Shown here piece by piece: positions 45,348-53,276 of a stretch of 64,000 bases of DNA (the first letter of the stretch is position 1; every line of letters starts with the position of its first letter). The notes under the pieces were generated by a model. The model was not told where the DNA came from. It saw only the letters and a program-made list of their open reading frames with translations, and searched no databases. Position numbers and translations under genes: made by a program. Source of the stretch: Candidatus Babelota bacterium (lineage in GTDB: Bacteria; Babelota; Babeliae; Babelales; Vermiphilaceae); assembly GCA_026388985.1 (NCBI GenBank), contig JAPLIS010000002.1, positions 95,663 through 159,662 of the forward strand. Direction: 5' to 3'.

Positions 45348-45830
45348 ATGAAAAAAATATTATTATTAACAACAACTTTGGGTCTAGGGACAGTTGGATT
45401 ATTACAGTGCGCTGCAGAAGCACCTCCATCTTATGAGCAAGCTACTCAAGCAGACAGATTTTTGAAAGCTTTAGATCATCTTGCATCTATAATACGAAGA
45501 GGGGCTGGAAATAGAATAACAGACAAAGACTTGTTAAGGGTGCTAGATGAAGAGAAAGCTTCTAACAAAGTTGACCTTATACTTGCATTAGACAGAGCAG
45601 CCAAAGATAATCTTGGCGATATGTATATACGCAATTATCAAAATCAAGAAGGAATGCCCGTTACAGATGCAGAAGTTAAACAAGCTTCTGATGATTTTAT
45701 GGCTGTATTCAGGATTGCATCAGTTGGTGACCCTGTGGTTGAGGGGCTTTTTGAGAGCGTATTAAATAGAGACGATTATGATACAGTCAGTCAGTATATT
45801 GAAGATTTAGCTTTGAGAATCAACGAGTAA
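45348..45830 (+). CDS. Secreted helical protein with PPxY motif
   Basis: A 160-residue protein with signal peptide 'KKILLLTTTLGLGTVGLLQC', possibly ending in a Cys. The mature N-terminus begins 'AAEAPPSYEQATQADRF', containing PPSY followed by Glu. This matches the PPxY ligand of WW domains in eukaryotic Nedd4-type ubiquitin ligases. The remainder is acidic and helical ('DKDLLRVLDEEKASNKVDLILALDRAAKDN'). 'aaagggaa' precedes the ATG and a terminator follows. The motif is short and could be chance. Confidence 0.68.
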   Translation: MKKILLLTTTLGLGTVGLLQCAAEAPPSYEQATQADRFLKALDHLASIIRRGAGNRITDKDLLRVLDEEKASNKVDLILALDRAAKDNLGDMYIRNYQNQEGMPVTDAEVKQASDDFMAVFRIASVGDPVVEGLFESVLNRDDYDTVSQYIEDLALRINE

Positions 45831-45937
45831 ACAAGTATTAATAAAAAATAGAACAATAAAAGTTAAAAGATATAATCAGTATCGAGCAAAAAGAAGGTAA
45901 GTAAAGTCTAGAATAACTATTTTAAATAAAAAGTAAA

Positions 45938-45982
45938 AATAAAAGGGGGACTTGTAGAAAATTACAAGCCCCCCTTTTATTA
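45938..45982 (+). terminator. Terminator
   Basis: The arms 'aataaaaggggg..cttgta' and 'tacaag..ccccccttttatt' form a GC-rich stem, T-rich at the right end, about 110 bp past the 45348 gene and facing ileS, so it could serve both. Confidence 0.8.
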
Positions 45983-46035
45983 TATAGCTATAATTATAGA
46001 TAAAATTATATAACTAAAATAAAAGCACAATTCTT

Positions 46036-49000
46036 TTATAGAGTTAACTTTGTCACAATATCATAACAGCGCCCACACAAGCTATGTTCATGCTGATCTG
46101 TATGCCACTGCCAACAACGAGGACATTTGTCACCTGCAGCACGCGTAACTGAAACATAAAAACCTTCTTGCGCAGTCAGCATAAGGCCATCTGGTTTAGT
46201 CACAATATCAAAACATGACACAATAACTAACTCTTTAAAGAACAACTCTGGCGTTTGACCACCTTTTTGCAACTCAGCAAAAAAAGCATGCATTGTTGCC
46301 GCACCTGATGCATTATCATCAAAATAAGCGGTAACATGTGCTTCTAGTGGATGCTTAATAACGCCCAACTCCCGTTGAATCTCTAATGCTTTAAGTATCG
46401 CTGATCGTATACTATGCAACAAAGCCCATCTGGCTTGATGTTCAGCTTCAAACACAATTTTATCTATTGCGCCCAATGATTCAATATCACCCCCTTGCGC
46501 CAATAACCCATCCATACCAATACGTTGCATGGTAATATCTTTGGTTAATGATTCCCACACGGTTTTTAGTGAATTAAATTGCTGCACATGAATCGATTCT
46601 GTTTTGCTTTTTTGATAATGATCAGACAATTGCTCTGCGGTAAAAGAAAGAATTGGAGCCATCAGTTTCACCACTGTATCCAAAATATACCAGCACGCCG
46701 TTTGAGCTGACCGACGATCCTTGCTATCGGCTGCCGCAACATATAAGCGATCTTTTGCTACATCAAGATAGAATGCACTTAAATTAACCGAACAATAATC
46801 GCCAAGCGCATGGAAAATTGCGGTAAAATCATAAGCTTTATACAACGAAATAATACGATGATTCAACTGAAATAATTCTTGCAATGCATATTGGTCCATT
46901 AAGCGTAAATGCTCAAAATCAACTGCATTATGTTCAATATCAAAATCATACAAAGTTGACACTAAAAAGCGGCAAGTATTGCGAATTTTTCTAAATACCT
47001 CTTGTACATTTTGCAATAATGCCGGTGAAATAACCACTTCCCCCGCGCAATCAATACTAGAAACCCACAAATGTAACCCATCTATGCCTATTTTATCTAT
47101 TATTTCTTGTGGAGCAATCACATTACCCAAAGATTTAGACATTTTGCGCCCTTGCGCATCAACAGTATATCCATGAGTGAGTAATGTTTTCATGCTCGGT
47201 TGCCCATGCAATACCATACTGGTGAGCAGCGAACTTTGAAACCAACCCCGGTGTTGATCTTTACCCTCTAAATACATATCAGCAGGGAACTGTAATTCCT
47301 CCCGTGCCTGCAACACTGCATAATGACTGACGCCAGAATCAAACCATACATCAAGAATATCTTTTTCTTTAATAAAAGAGGTACCTTTACAGTGTGGGCA
47401 CGTAAACTCATTTTTAATAACCTCTATTTCAGCAACCAATGGCTCCCAAAATTCAACACCTGGTGGGCACGTAAAGTCAGATGCTAATAACCGTTCTACC
47501 GGTACCCTATCCCAAAACTCCACCCCATGTTTGGCTACCCCATCAGCAACAGCACTTACCAAATCTTGATTAATATAGGTATGATCACAGGTAGTACAGA
47601 TTAAAGCAGGAATTGGCACACCCCACGTTCTTTGCCGTGATAAACACCATTCCAAGCGTCCGTCTAACGTTGCCTTTAACCGCGCAATTGATTTTTCAGG
47701 AATTGTTTTAATAGTGTCAGCAGCTTCCAGAGCACGCTCTTTTAAATTATTTTTTGATAAATCACAAAACCATTGCTTTGTTGCTCTAAAGATTAATCCA
47801 TTATGGCAGCGCCAACAATGTGGGTACGGGTGACGAATAGTTGCTTTAAACAGTAATTTATTTTTTTCTGCTAATTTTTTAATCACCCATATTTGCCCAT
47901 CGGCAACTGACATGCCCGCCAATTCTACTGGTAATACATCAGAAGTATACGTTCCATTCGGCCCAACGGGTGAATAGATAGCAAGATTATTTTTGACTCC
48001 CACTAGATAATCTTCCGGGCCCGCACCAGGAGCACAGTGCACAAAAGCAGTACCATCTTCAAGCAATACTGATTCATCTAACAAAAGAGGGATAGTCAAC
48101 GTGTCAATAAACGGGTGCTGTGCACGGGCGTGAGCTGCAACTAAATTATCGGCTACAAATTCACTGATAATCTTTTTTTCAACGCCCATAAGTGCGCATA
48201 CTTTATCAGCTAACTGTTTGCCCACAACCACATATGCCCCCGCAATGTCTAGTATGGTATAGGTTGCCTGTGGCCGCAAGAGAACTGCTCTATTTAAGGG
48301 TAATGTCCACGGAGTGGTTGTCCACACAAGCAGACTCACTTGGCGCCCCTCAAAAGCAGGGAATGCGTTGTTAACCGTTTCTTGCGTAAGGGTAAATAAG
48401 ACATACACTGAAGGGTCTTTACGCTCTTGATACTCTATTTCAGCAGTTGCCAGTACTGTCTGACATGAAGCACACCAAGGTACCGTTTTATTTTTACGTT
48501 CTATATAGCCATCACCTACAAATGAACCAAAAGCTCGTAAGATATGTGCTTCATAGTCAAAATCCATCGTCAAGTAGGGGCGCTCAAAATCCATGAGCAC
48601 GCCTAAATTTTTGCGCTCTTGCTTTTGAATATCCACCCACTGCTGCGCATGGGCACGGCATGCAGCTTTAAGGTTTGCCCCTTCAAGGTCTGGGTTTGCT
48701 TTAGTCACTTGCAACTCTATAGGCAGTCCATGGCAGTCCCAGCCTGGCGTAACTGGTACGTGCTTGCCCATCATACGTTGAGATTTGGTAACTATATCTT
48801 TTAAGATGACGTTATAGGCATGCCCTAAATGGAGATGGCCATTTGCATAGGGTGGCCCATCATGCAAAATAAAAGTGCGGGCTCCCTTGTTTAACTCAAA
48901 TGTCTTGGTATACAAATCTTCTTTTTGCCAACGTTCAAGCATCAGAGGATCATCTATTTTTGGATTGGCCCGCATAGGAAAATCAGTACGAGGCAAATTA

Positions 49001-49065
49001 AGAGTATCTTTAAAGCTGACCCCTGCTGGGCTTTTTTCTGGTGAGTGTGGCATATTTTCTGCCAT
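46036..49065 (-). CDS. ileS: Isoleucyl-tRNA synthetase
   Basis: A 1009-residue class I synthetase of the bacterial (type 1) form. 'FKDTLNLPRTDFPMRANP' starts the protein; the HIGH motif is 'GHLHLGH' in 'GPPYANGHLHLGHAYN', the KMSKS motif is 'GRKMSKSLGN', an editing domain lies between (with 'WTTTPWTLPLN'), and a C-terminal zinc-binding region 'CPRCWQWHTDQHEHSLCGRCYD' is present. Length is slightly above the E. coli enzyme (938). ATG at 49065 is preceded by 'aagggat'. It stands alone on the minus strand. Confidence 0.97.
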   Translation of the reverse strand: MAENMPHSPEKSPAGVSFKDTLNLPRTDFPMRANPKIDDPLMLERWQKEDLYTKTFELNKGARTFILHDGPPYANGHLHLGHAYNVILKDIVTKSQRMMGKHVPVTPGWDCHGLPIELQVTKANPDLEGANLKAACRAHAQQWVDIQKQERKNLGVLMDFERPYLTMDFDYEAHILRAFGSFVGDGYIERKNKTVPWCASCQTVLATAEIEYQERKDPSVYVLFTLTQETVNNAFPAFEGRQVSLLVWTTTPWTLPLNRAVLLRPQATYTILDIAGAYVVVGKQLADKVCALMGVEKKIISEFVADNLVAAHARAQHPFIDTLTIPLLLDESVLLEDGTAFVHCAPGAGPEDYLVGVKNNLAIYSPVGPNGTYTSDVLPVELAGMSVADGQIWVIKKLAEKNKLLFKATIRHPYPHCWRCHNGLIFRATKQWFCDLSKNNLKERALEAADTIKTIPEKSIARLKATLDGRLEWCLSRQRTWGVPIPALICTTCDHTYINQDLVSAVADGVAKHGVEFWDRVPVERLLASDFTCPPGVEFWEPLVAEIEVIKNEFTCPHCKGTSFIKEKDILDVWFDSGVSHYAVLQAREELQFPADMYLEGKDQHRGWFQSSLLTSMVLHGQPSMKTLLTHGYTVDAQGRKMSKSLGNVIAPQEIIDKIGIDGLHLWVSSIDCAGEVVISPALLQNVQEVFRKIRNTCRFLVSTLYDFDIEHNAVDFEHLRLMDQYALQELFQLNHRIISLYKAYDFTAIFHALGDYCSVNLSAFYLDVAKDRLYVAAADSKDRRSAQTACWYILDTVVKLMAPILSFTAEQLSDHYQKSKTESIHVQQFNSLKTVWESLTKDITMQRIGMDGLLAQGGDIESLGAIDKIVFEAEHQARWALLHSIRSAILKALEIQRELGVIKHPLEAHVTAYFDDNASGAATMHAFFAELQKGGQTPELFFKELVIVSCFDIVTKPDGLMLTAQEGFYVSVTRAAGDKCPRCWQWHTDQHEHSLCGRCYDIVTKLTL

Positions 49066-49264
49066 TGCATGATCCCTTTTTTTACATTTTTCTTTATTAT
49101 TACTTTCGCTACTTATTCGCGATTAACTATTTTTCACGTTTTGTGATGTTAAAATAGCATAGATTCACAGATTCACCCGTTAGTATACGTTTTTTACCAC
49201 TTTTTGCCAAAACAGCTATAACCACCCTATCCAGGCTAATCTTATACCCAAAAACCATTGCTAT

Positions 49265-49294
49265 TTGAAATTATATTATGTTATGCTGTATAAT
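49265..49294 (+). promoter_or_regulatory. Sigma-70-like promoter
   Basis: TTGAAA at 49265-49270, an 18-bp spacer, and a perfect TATAAT at 49289-49294, 44 bp before the ATG of the NZF gene. Confidence 0.7.
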
Positions 49295-49304
49295 ATAGAG
49301 AGAG

Positions 49305-49417
49305 TTTAAATAGTGTAATCACAAAAAGGAGATCTGTTATGAAGAACAAAAAACTATTGTTAATGGTAGCGCTATCGTGTGCAGCCGGACATGGCTTACA
49401 TACTTTTGCCGCTGCAG
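49305..49417 (+). repeat. Signal-peptide cassette repeat, copy 1
   Basis: From 'tttaaatagtgtaatcacaa' through the ribosome-binding site to residue 26 of the protein this 113-bp stretch is almost identical to 50120-50232. The following coding sequences differ. Confidence 0.85.
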
Positions 49418-49968
49418 AAGTTACAGAAAGACAACGATTAGAATGGGCATATCAAAGCGGCGAAGTTGCCCGAGCACAACAAATTTTAAATAGAGGAATG
49501 GTATCTGTGCAAGATGCACAATGGGTTCTTGGTCGATTGTTACATTTTGGAATAATGGGTAAAGCTTTTGATGAAAGCCGACAACAGGTTGCCGACGTAA
49601 TACAAAAATACATTCAAGAACGTACTGACCAAGAGGTAGCTCAACAATTACAAGATGAAGATCAGGCAGCAGCACGAGAGCGTAAACGAGAGAATCAGCA
49701 AAGAGAAGAGTCAGACGCACTAATAGCTCAAATAGTAGCAGCTGAGCACAATAACGCGGCGAAGGCGATGGCGATGAGAAGAGGTAGAGCAGCTAGCCCA
49801 GCAGCTGAAGAAAAAGAAGCTGAAGCTGTGGCACATGCTTTTTCTTTTCCCATGGCTCCCGGCGGCCCAGGATGGGCTCAACAAAAAGGGGCAAGTTGCC
49901 CTGCATGTACCTTTACCAATAAGCCAGGTGCTGCAAAGTGTGAAATGTGTGACAATCCATTTCAATAA
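49339..49968 (+). CDS. Exported protein with MIU-like helix and C-terminal RanBP2/NZF zinc finger
   Basis: A 209-residue protein with signal peptide (about 1-26). Residues 32-93 form a helical module ('LEWAYQSGEVARAQQILNRG', 'DAQWVLGRLLHF') shared with 52771-53154. Residues 96-110 ('TDQEVAQQLQDEDQA') resemble the MIU ubiquitin-binding helix. Residues 187-204 ('CPACTFTNKPGAAKCEMC') match RanBP2-type/NZF fingers: C-x2-C-x10-C-x2-C, Thr-Phe after Cys190, Asn194, and Met203 between the last two Cys, as in Npl4, where Thr-Phe and Met contact ubiquitin. The Trp two residues before the first Cys in Npl4 is Ala here. A secreted ubiquitin-binding effector is the best hypothesis. 'aaaggagat' precedes the ATG; a terminator follows. 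Confidence 0.8.
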   Translation: MKNKKLLLMVALSCAAGHGLHTFAAAEVTERQRLEWAYQSGEVARAQQILNRGMVSVQDAQWVLGRLLHFGIMGKAFDESRQQVADVIQKYIQERTDQEVAQQLQDEDQAAARERKRENQQREESDALIAQIVAAEHNNAAKAMAMRRGRAASPAAEEKEAEAVAHAFSFPMAPGGPGWAQQKGASCPACTFTNKPGAAKCEMCDNPFQ

Positions 49969-50011
49969 ATTATAAGCGTTGATAGTAGTAGCGCTAGAAT
50001 GCTTAGTATTT

Positions 50012-50070
50012 AATCATTAAAAGCATCAGTGTCTAAATAATACATGTTAGACACTGATGCTTTTATGATT
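50012..50070. terminator. Terminator between signal-cassette genes
   Basis: The 22-bp arms ('aatcattaaaagcatcagtgtct' and near-complement) flank about 14 nt; the centre 'agcatcagtgtct' pairs perfectly. It is followed by a T-poor stretch, so it may act by stability as much as termination. Confidence 0.75.
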
Positions 50071-50119
50071 ATAAAAAAGCTATAGACCCCTACTATCAAG
50101 ATTAATCTTAGGTGGCGAT

Positions 50120-50232
50120 TTTAAATAGTGTAATCACAAAAAGGAGATCTAGTATGAAAAACAAAAAACTATTGTTAATGGTAGCGCTATCGTGTGCAGC
50201 CGGACATGGCTTACATACTTTTGCGGCTGCAC
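50120..50232 (+). repeat. Signal-peptide cassette repeat, copy 2
   Basis: The second copy of the 113-bp 5' region (leader, ribosome-binding site and signal peptide) seen at 49305-49417. It lies exactly 815 bp downstream in the same orientation. Confidence 0.85.
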
Positions 50233-51449
50233 AAGCAGCTGAAAAATATAGTACCCAAAGGTTAAAAGATGCCTATGAAACATGCGACATTAAAGAAGCA
50301 ACCCGCATTCTAGCGAGCAAAGATCTATCAGTAGAAGATGTACAACAGCTTTTTAATGACATTGAAGATGAAAATACTCCCAATATCGACGACTCAGAAG
50401 GTGAAGAAGCTCTGGAGATGGAAACTATTCAAATAAAAGTTACTAAAGGAGACATTGAACATCTAATGTTACAATATTTACTACAAAATGCTCCACAAGC
50501 AGCCGGAGAAGAGGCTGATGAAAAATTTACCTTGGTTAGATCTGATGGTCCGGCAGAAAATGGACCAGCCCGATCTGAATTTCAAATGCAACTAGAACAC
50601 AGAGGGCTATCAATTGCTGAAACAATTATACATAATAATGGACGAGTGCCTGCACAAACTGAAGAAAATTTGCGTGCTATTATATGGTCTTTATTTGCAA
50701 TTGCTGCCCAAAAAGGACAATCTTTTGATGAAGGAACATTTGTTATTGAAGATCAAAATAATTACCTGTATCGGTGGCTAGCAACCTTTCCTGGTGCAAA
50801 ACAACGACTAGCAACCCATTTTCAAGAATACCCAGGTATTACTTATTATGGATTAAATATAAAAAACCTTCCACACAACCATACAACTCTTTTATGTGGG
50901 TCATTTACACATAACGCAAACAATAAACAGTATGTCTTTATTAAACCCGAGCTACATGGCGTTGAAGAATGGGGAGAATGGGCAAGCCATGGGGTGGGAC
51001 TTTTTCAATCAAAAGCAAGAAAGCATATTCCAGGGGCGCAAGCTCTCTTCGGATCTGATGATCAAGAAGGATGGCGTAAAGAACGGGTACCATCGGCAAT
51101 CAGTAATCTTTTTGGCACCATTATAAAACTGGCAAATAAAGGTTGGGCACATAGTTGGTTGTCTCCTGCCAGCCATCACAAAAACAATCCCGCGACTCTC
51201 ATAAAAAATGGAAAAACAGGGGGTATTTGGAAAATGCGAGAAATAGTACATGCTATTGATGAAAAAACAATACCTGCACAAAAAAAAGCTGAATTTAAAG
51301 ATTTAAAAACAAGATTTGAAGCAGAATGCAAAAAGTATGACCACCTCGATATAAGAAAAGGGAGAGAGGTTATCTTAACACCCAAAGATTTTCAGGTAAG
51401 TCCATATGTAGCAGCAAGCGAAGCTGAAGAAAAAGAAGAGAAGGAATAA
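50154..51449 (+). CDS. Exported hypothetical protein, signal-cassette family
   Basis: From the ATG at 50154, with 'aaaggagat' upstream (a start at 50112 is in frame but lacks this site), this gives 431 residues. The signal peptide is the same as in the NZF protein. Residues 36-60 resemble that family's helical module ('LKDAYETCDIKEATRILASKDLS'), followed by an acidic linker (70-130). A larger domain spans about 140-425 with 'TLLCGSFTHNANNKQYVFIKPELHG' (KPELHG at 264-269), 'SDDQEGWRKERVPSAISNLFG', and a Lys/Glu-rich C-terminus. I recognise no named family for this domain, though it looks well folded and could be catalytic. No ubiquitin-binding motif is evident. Terminator follows. Confidence 0.68.
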   Translation: MKNKKLLLMVALSCAAGHGLHTFAAAQAAEKYSTQRLKDAYETCDIKEATRILASKDLSVEDVQQLFNDIEDENTPNIDDSEGEEALEMETIQIKVTKGDIEHLMLQYLLQNAPQAAGEEADEKFTLVRSDGPAENGPARSEFQMQLEHRGLSIAETIIHNNGRVPAQTEENLRAIIWSLFAIAAQKGQSFDEGTFVIEDQNNYLYRWLATFPGAKQRLATHFQEYPGITYYGLNIKNLPHNHTTLLCGSFTHNANNKQYVFIKPELHGVEEWGEWASHGVGLFQSKARKHIPGAQALFGSDDQEGWRKERVPSAISNLFGTIIKLANKGWAHSWLSPASHHKNNPATLIKNGKTGGIWKMREIVHAIDEKTIPAQKKAEFKDLKTRFEAECKKYDHLDIRKGREVILTPKDFQVSPYVAASEAEEKEEKE

Positions 51450-51471
51450 ATACTAGTACATGCGCCAGATA

Positions 51472-51514
51472 AAAGATAATCCAAAGAAAAAAATCTTTGG
51501 ATTATCTTTTTTAT
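51472..51514 (+). terminator. Terminator
   Basis: The 17-bp arms 'aaaagataatccaaaga' and complement flank a short A-rich loop, followed by six T. Confidence 0.88.
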
Positions 51515-51522
51515 AATCATAG

Positions 51523-51639
51523 ACAAAAAGTCAGACTTTGAACAATGCATAGCCCTGCTTGAATCACCCCAAGCTGCCTGTGCCCTTTCAGTTATTGAGC
51601 AGATTTTTACCGATATACACAAAAAAAAGCATGCATAAA
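51523..51639 (+). pseudogene. C-terminal remnant of an ankyrin-type gene
   Basis: An open stretch encodes 'DKKSDFEQCIALLESPQAA' and on to a stop at 51637-51639, with no start. The 'xFExCIxLLESxQA' segment matches the C-terminal end of the downstream ankyrin protein ('EAFELCITLLESHQAN'). It is a relic of a lost paralogue. Confidence 0.65.
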
Positions 51640-51690
51640 AGCACATTTTTAACAAATATTTTTTTGCAATACTCTATACAGGCGCACAAC

Positions 51691-51738
51691 TTTATATTAA
51701 AGTTGTATAAGCCCTTTTATATTAAAGTTGTATAAGCA
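51691..51738 (+). repeat. 22-bp direct repeat
   Basis: The sequence 'tttatattaaagttgtataa' plus 'gc' occurs twice with a 26-bp period (51691-51712 and 51717-51738), upstream of the ankyrin gene. It may be a leftover duplication or a binding region. Confidence 0.8.
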
Positions 51739-51786
51739 CTGTATAAGAAATAAATCATAACAAATATACAATAAAAAAGTGTACCT

Positions 51787-52635
51787 ATGTTCACAAAAAA
51801 ATATTACTATTTTCTCTGCTCTTTTATCTGTATCTTCATATCTTTTAAAACAGATACTTTATTGAGTGCTTGTGAAAGGCTTGATACGCCAAAACAAAGG
51901 AAAATAAATATACGATTAATCAGGGCAATTAAAAATATAGATCTTATTAAAATAAGGTTATTATTAGAAAATAAGGCCGATGTAAATAGTAGACATGGAG
52001 AAAAAAAAATCACTCCTTTGCATCAAGCGGTCAACAAAGGCTCTCTAGACGTTATCCGCTTATTGATTGAAAGCAATGCACAAATAAATGCAGGAACAAA
52101 ATATGGCACCTCTCCTATTCACTGGGCTACCATGTGTAATAATAGACATACTACCCAGTGTTTACTTGATTATGGCGCCTTAACTCACTTAACAGATAAG
52201 ATGAAGGAAACCCCTTTCCACTGGGCGGCAGATAATGCCAACAATGAAGCGTTGACCGTTTTGTTGGCACACGAATTACACAATCATAAACTACCAATAA
52301 ATGAAATAGAAAGAGTTTCGCGTATAGCACACACTCTTTCTATGATACCTTCGGATATCTTACCGCTGATTCTTGACTACAAAGGGGTTGAAACCACTAC
52401 TGATGATGGTATTGTTACTGACTTTGTTATCACTTTGCCAAGCTTAATAATGAAAAATAAATCAAATAAACGAGCCCTTGACTATGCTCAAACAAATAAA
52501 AAAATTACAACAAACAGGCAAGAAATAGAAGCTTTTGAGCTATGCATAACGCTGCTAGAATCTCATCAAGCCAATACCCAAAAGCACGTTTTTAATAGCA
52601 TTAAAAAAGCCGCCCTTTATAATTACGCACATTAA
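51787..52635 (+). CDS. Exported ankyrin-repeat protein with F-box/PRANC-like segment
   Basis: A 282-residue protein with signal peptide 'YYYFLCSFICIFISFKTDTLLSA'. Ankyrin repeats run from about 40 to 165 ('KITPLHQAVNKGSLDVIRLL', 'GTSPIHWATMCNNRHTTQCLL', 'ETPFHWAADNANNEALTVLL'). At about residues 186-198 'MIPSDILPLILDY' (52342-52380) resembles the core of an F-box or of the PRANC domain found at the C-terminus of poxvirus and some bacterial ankyrin proteins. The tail 'AFELCITLLESHQ' is shared with the upstream remnant. Ankyrin proteins are common host-interaction factors. The F-box reading is tentative. Confidence 0.8.
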   Translation: MFTKKYYYFLCSFICIFISFKTDTLLSACERLDTPKQRKINIRLIRAIKNIDLIKIRLLLENKADVNSRHGEKKITPLHQAVNKGSLDVIRLLIESNAQINAGTKYGTSPIHWATMCNNRHTTQCLLDYGALTHLTDKMKETPFHWAADNANNEALTVLLAHELHNHKLPINEIERVSRIAHTLSMIPSDILPLILDYKGVETTTDDGIVTDFVITLPSLIMKNKSNKRALDYAQTNKKITTNRQEIEAFELCITLLESHQANTQKHVFNSIKKAALYNYAH

Positions 52636-52770
52636 TCTTATTTAAAAAAACTCAAAAAAAACTGGTAGCCGTTTTTTTTTACAGCTGTTCTATCTCACCC
52701 CTATGCAGGCGTATAAAAGCACAAGCATTTAAGCATACTCACATACGGTAAGCAAAAATTTGGATCTCAT

Positions 52771-53154
52771 ATGAACAACACAAAACTACTGTTAATGGTA
52801 GGACTATCATGCGCAATAGTACATGGCATACACACTTGTTCGGCCACACAAGCTACACAAAAAAAAGAATTAGTATTGGCATATAAGCGAGCCGACACTG
52901 AGGCTGCACAAGAAATTCTGAGTACTCACTCTTTATCAATTGCCGATGCGCAGTGGGTTCTTGGGCAATACTTATACTTTACTCAGCGTAGAAGCAGGCC
53001 TTCAAATGCCGCACGGGCCCAGGTTGCCACATTAATAGAACAGTATATTCGAGAGTGTACGCACGCTGAAAAAAACCGACAAAAAGAATGGCATGAAAAA
53101 GAAAAAGCTAAAAATAGAGATGAATTTCAACGTAAAGCATTAAAAACAAAGTAA
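52771..53154 (+). CDS. Exported helical protein, short paralogue of the NZF protein
   Basis: A 127-residue protein that aligns without gaps to residues 1-70 of the 49339 protein: similar signal peptide ('KLLLMVGLSCAIVHGIHT'), 'LVLAYKRADTEAAQEILS', 'IADAQWVLGQYLYF' and an 'IEQYIRECT' helix. It ends in a Lys/Glu-rich helix with neither MIU nor zinc finger. It may be a truncated copy or a version with a different job. The ribosome-binding site is weak ('ggatctcat'). Confidence 0.7.
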   Translation: MNNTKLLLMVGLSCAIVHGIHTCSATQATQKKELVLAYKRADTEAAQEILSTHSLSIADAQWVLGQYLYFTQRRSRPSNAARAQVATLIEQYIRECTHAEKNRQKEWHEKEKAKNRDEFQRKALKTK

Positions 53155-53276
53155 AGCATTAAAAACAAACATTATTAAAAGTAAAAAAATATAAAAAAAC
53201 AGACAAGCTGTTATGCTTACAATCTCCTATCTTTAGTATCTACTTAATAATCGCACCTTTTAAAACAGAGCAATCT

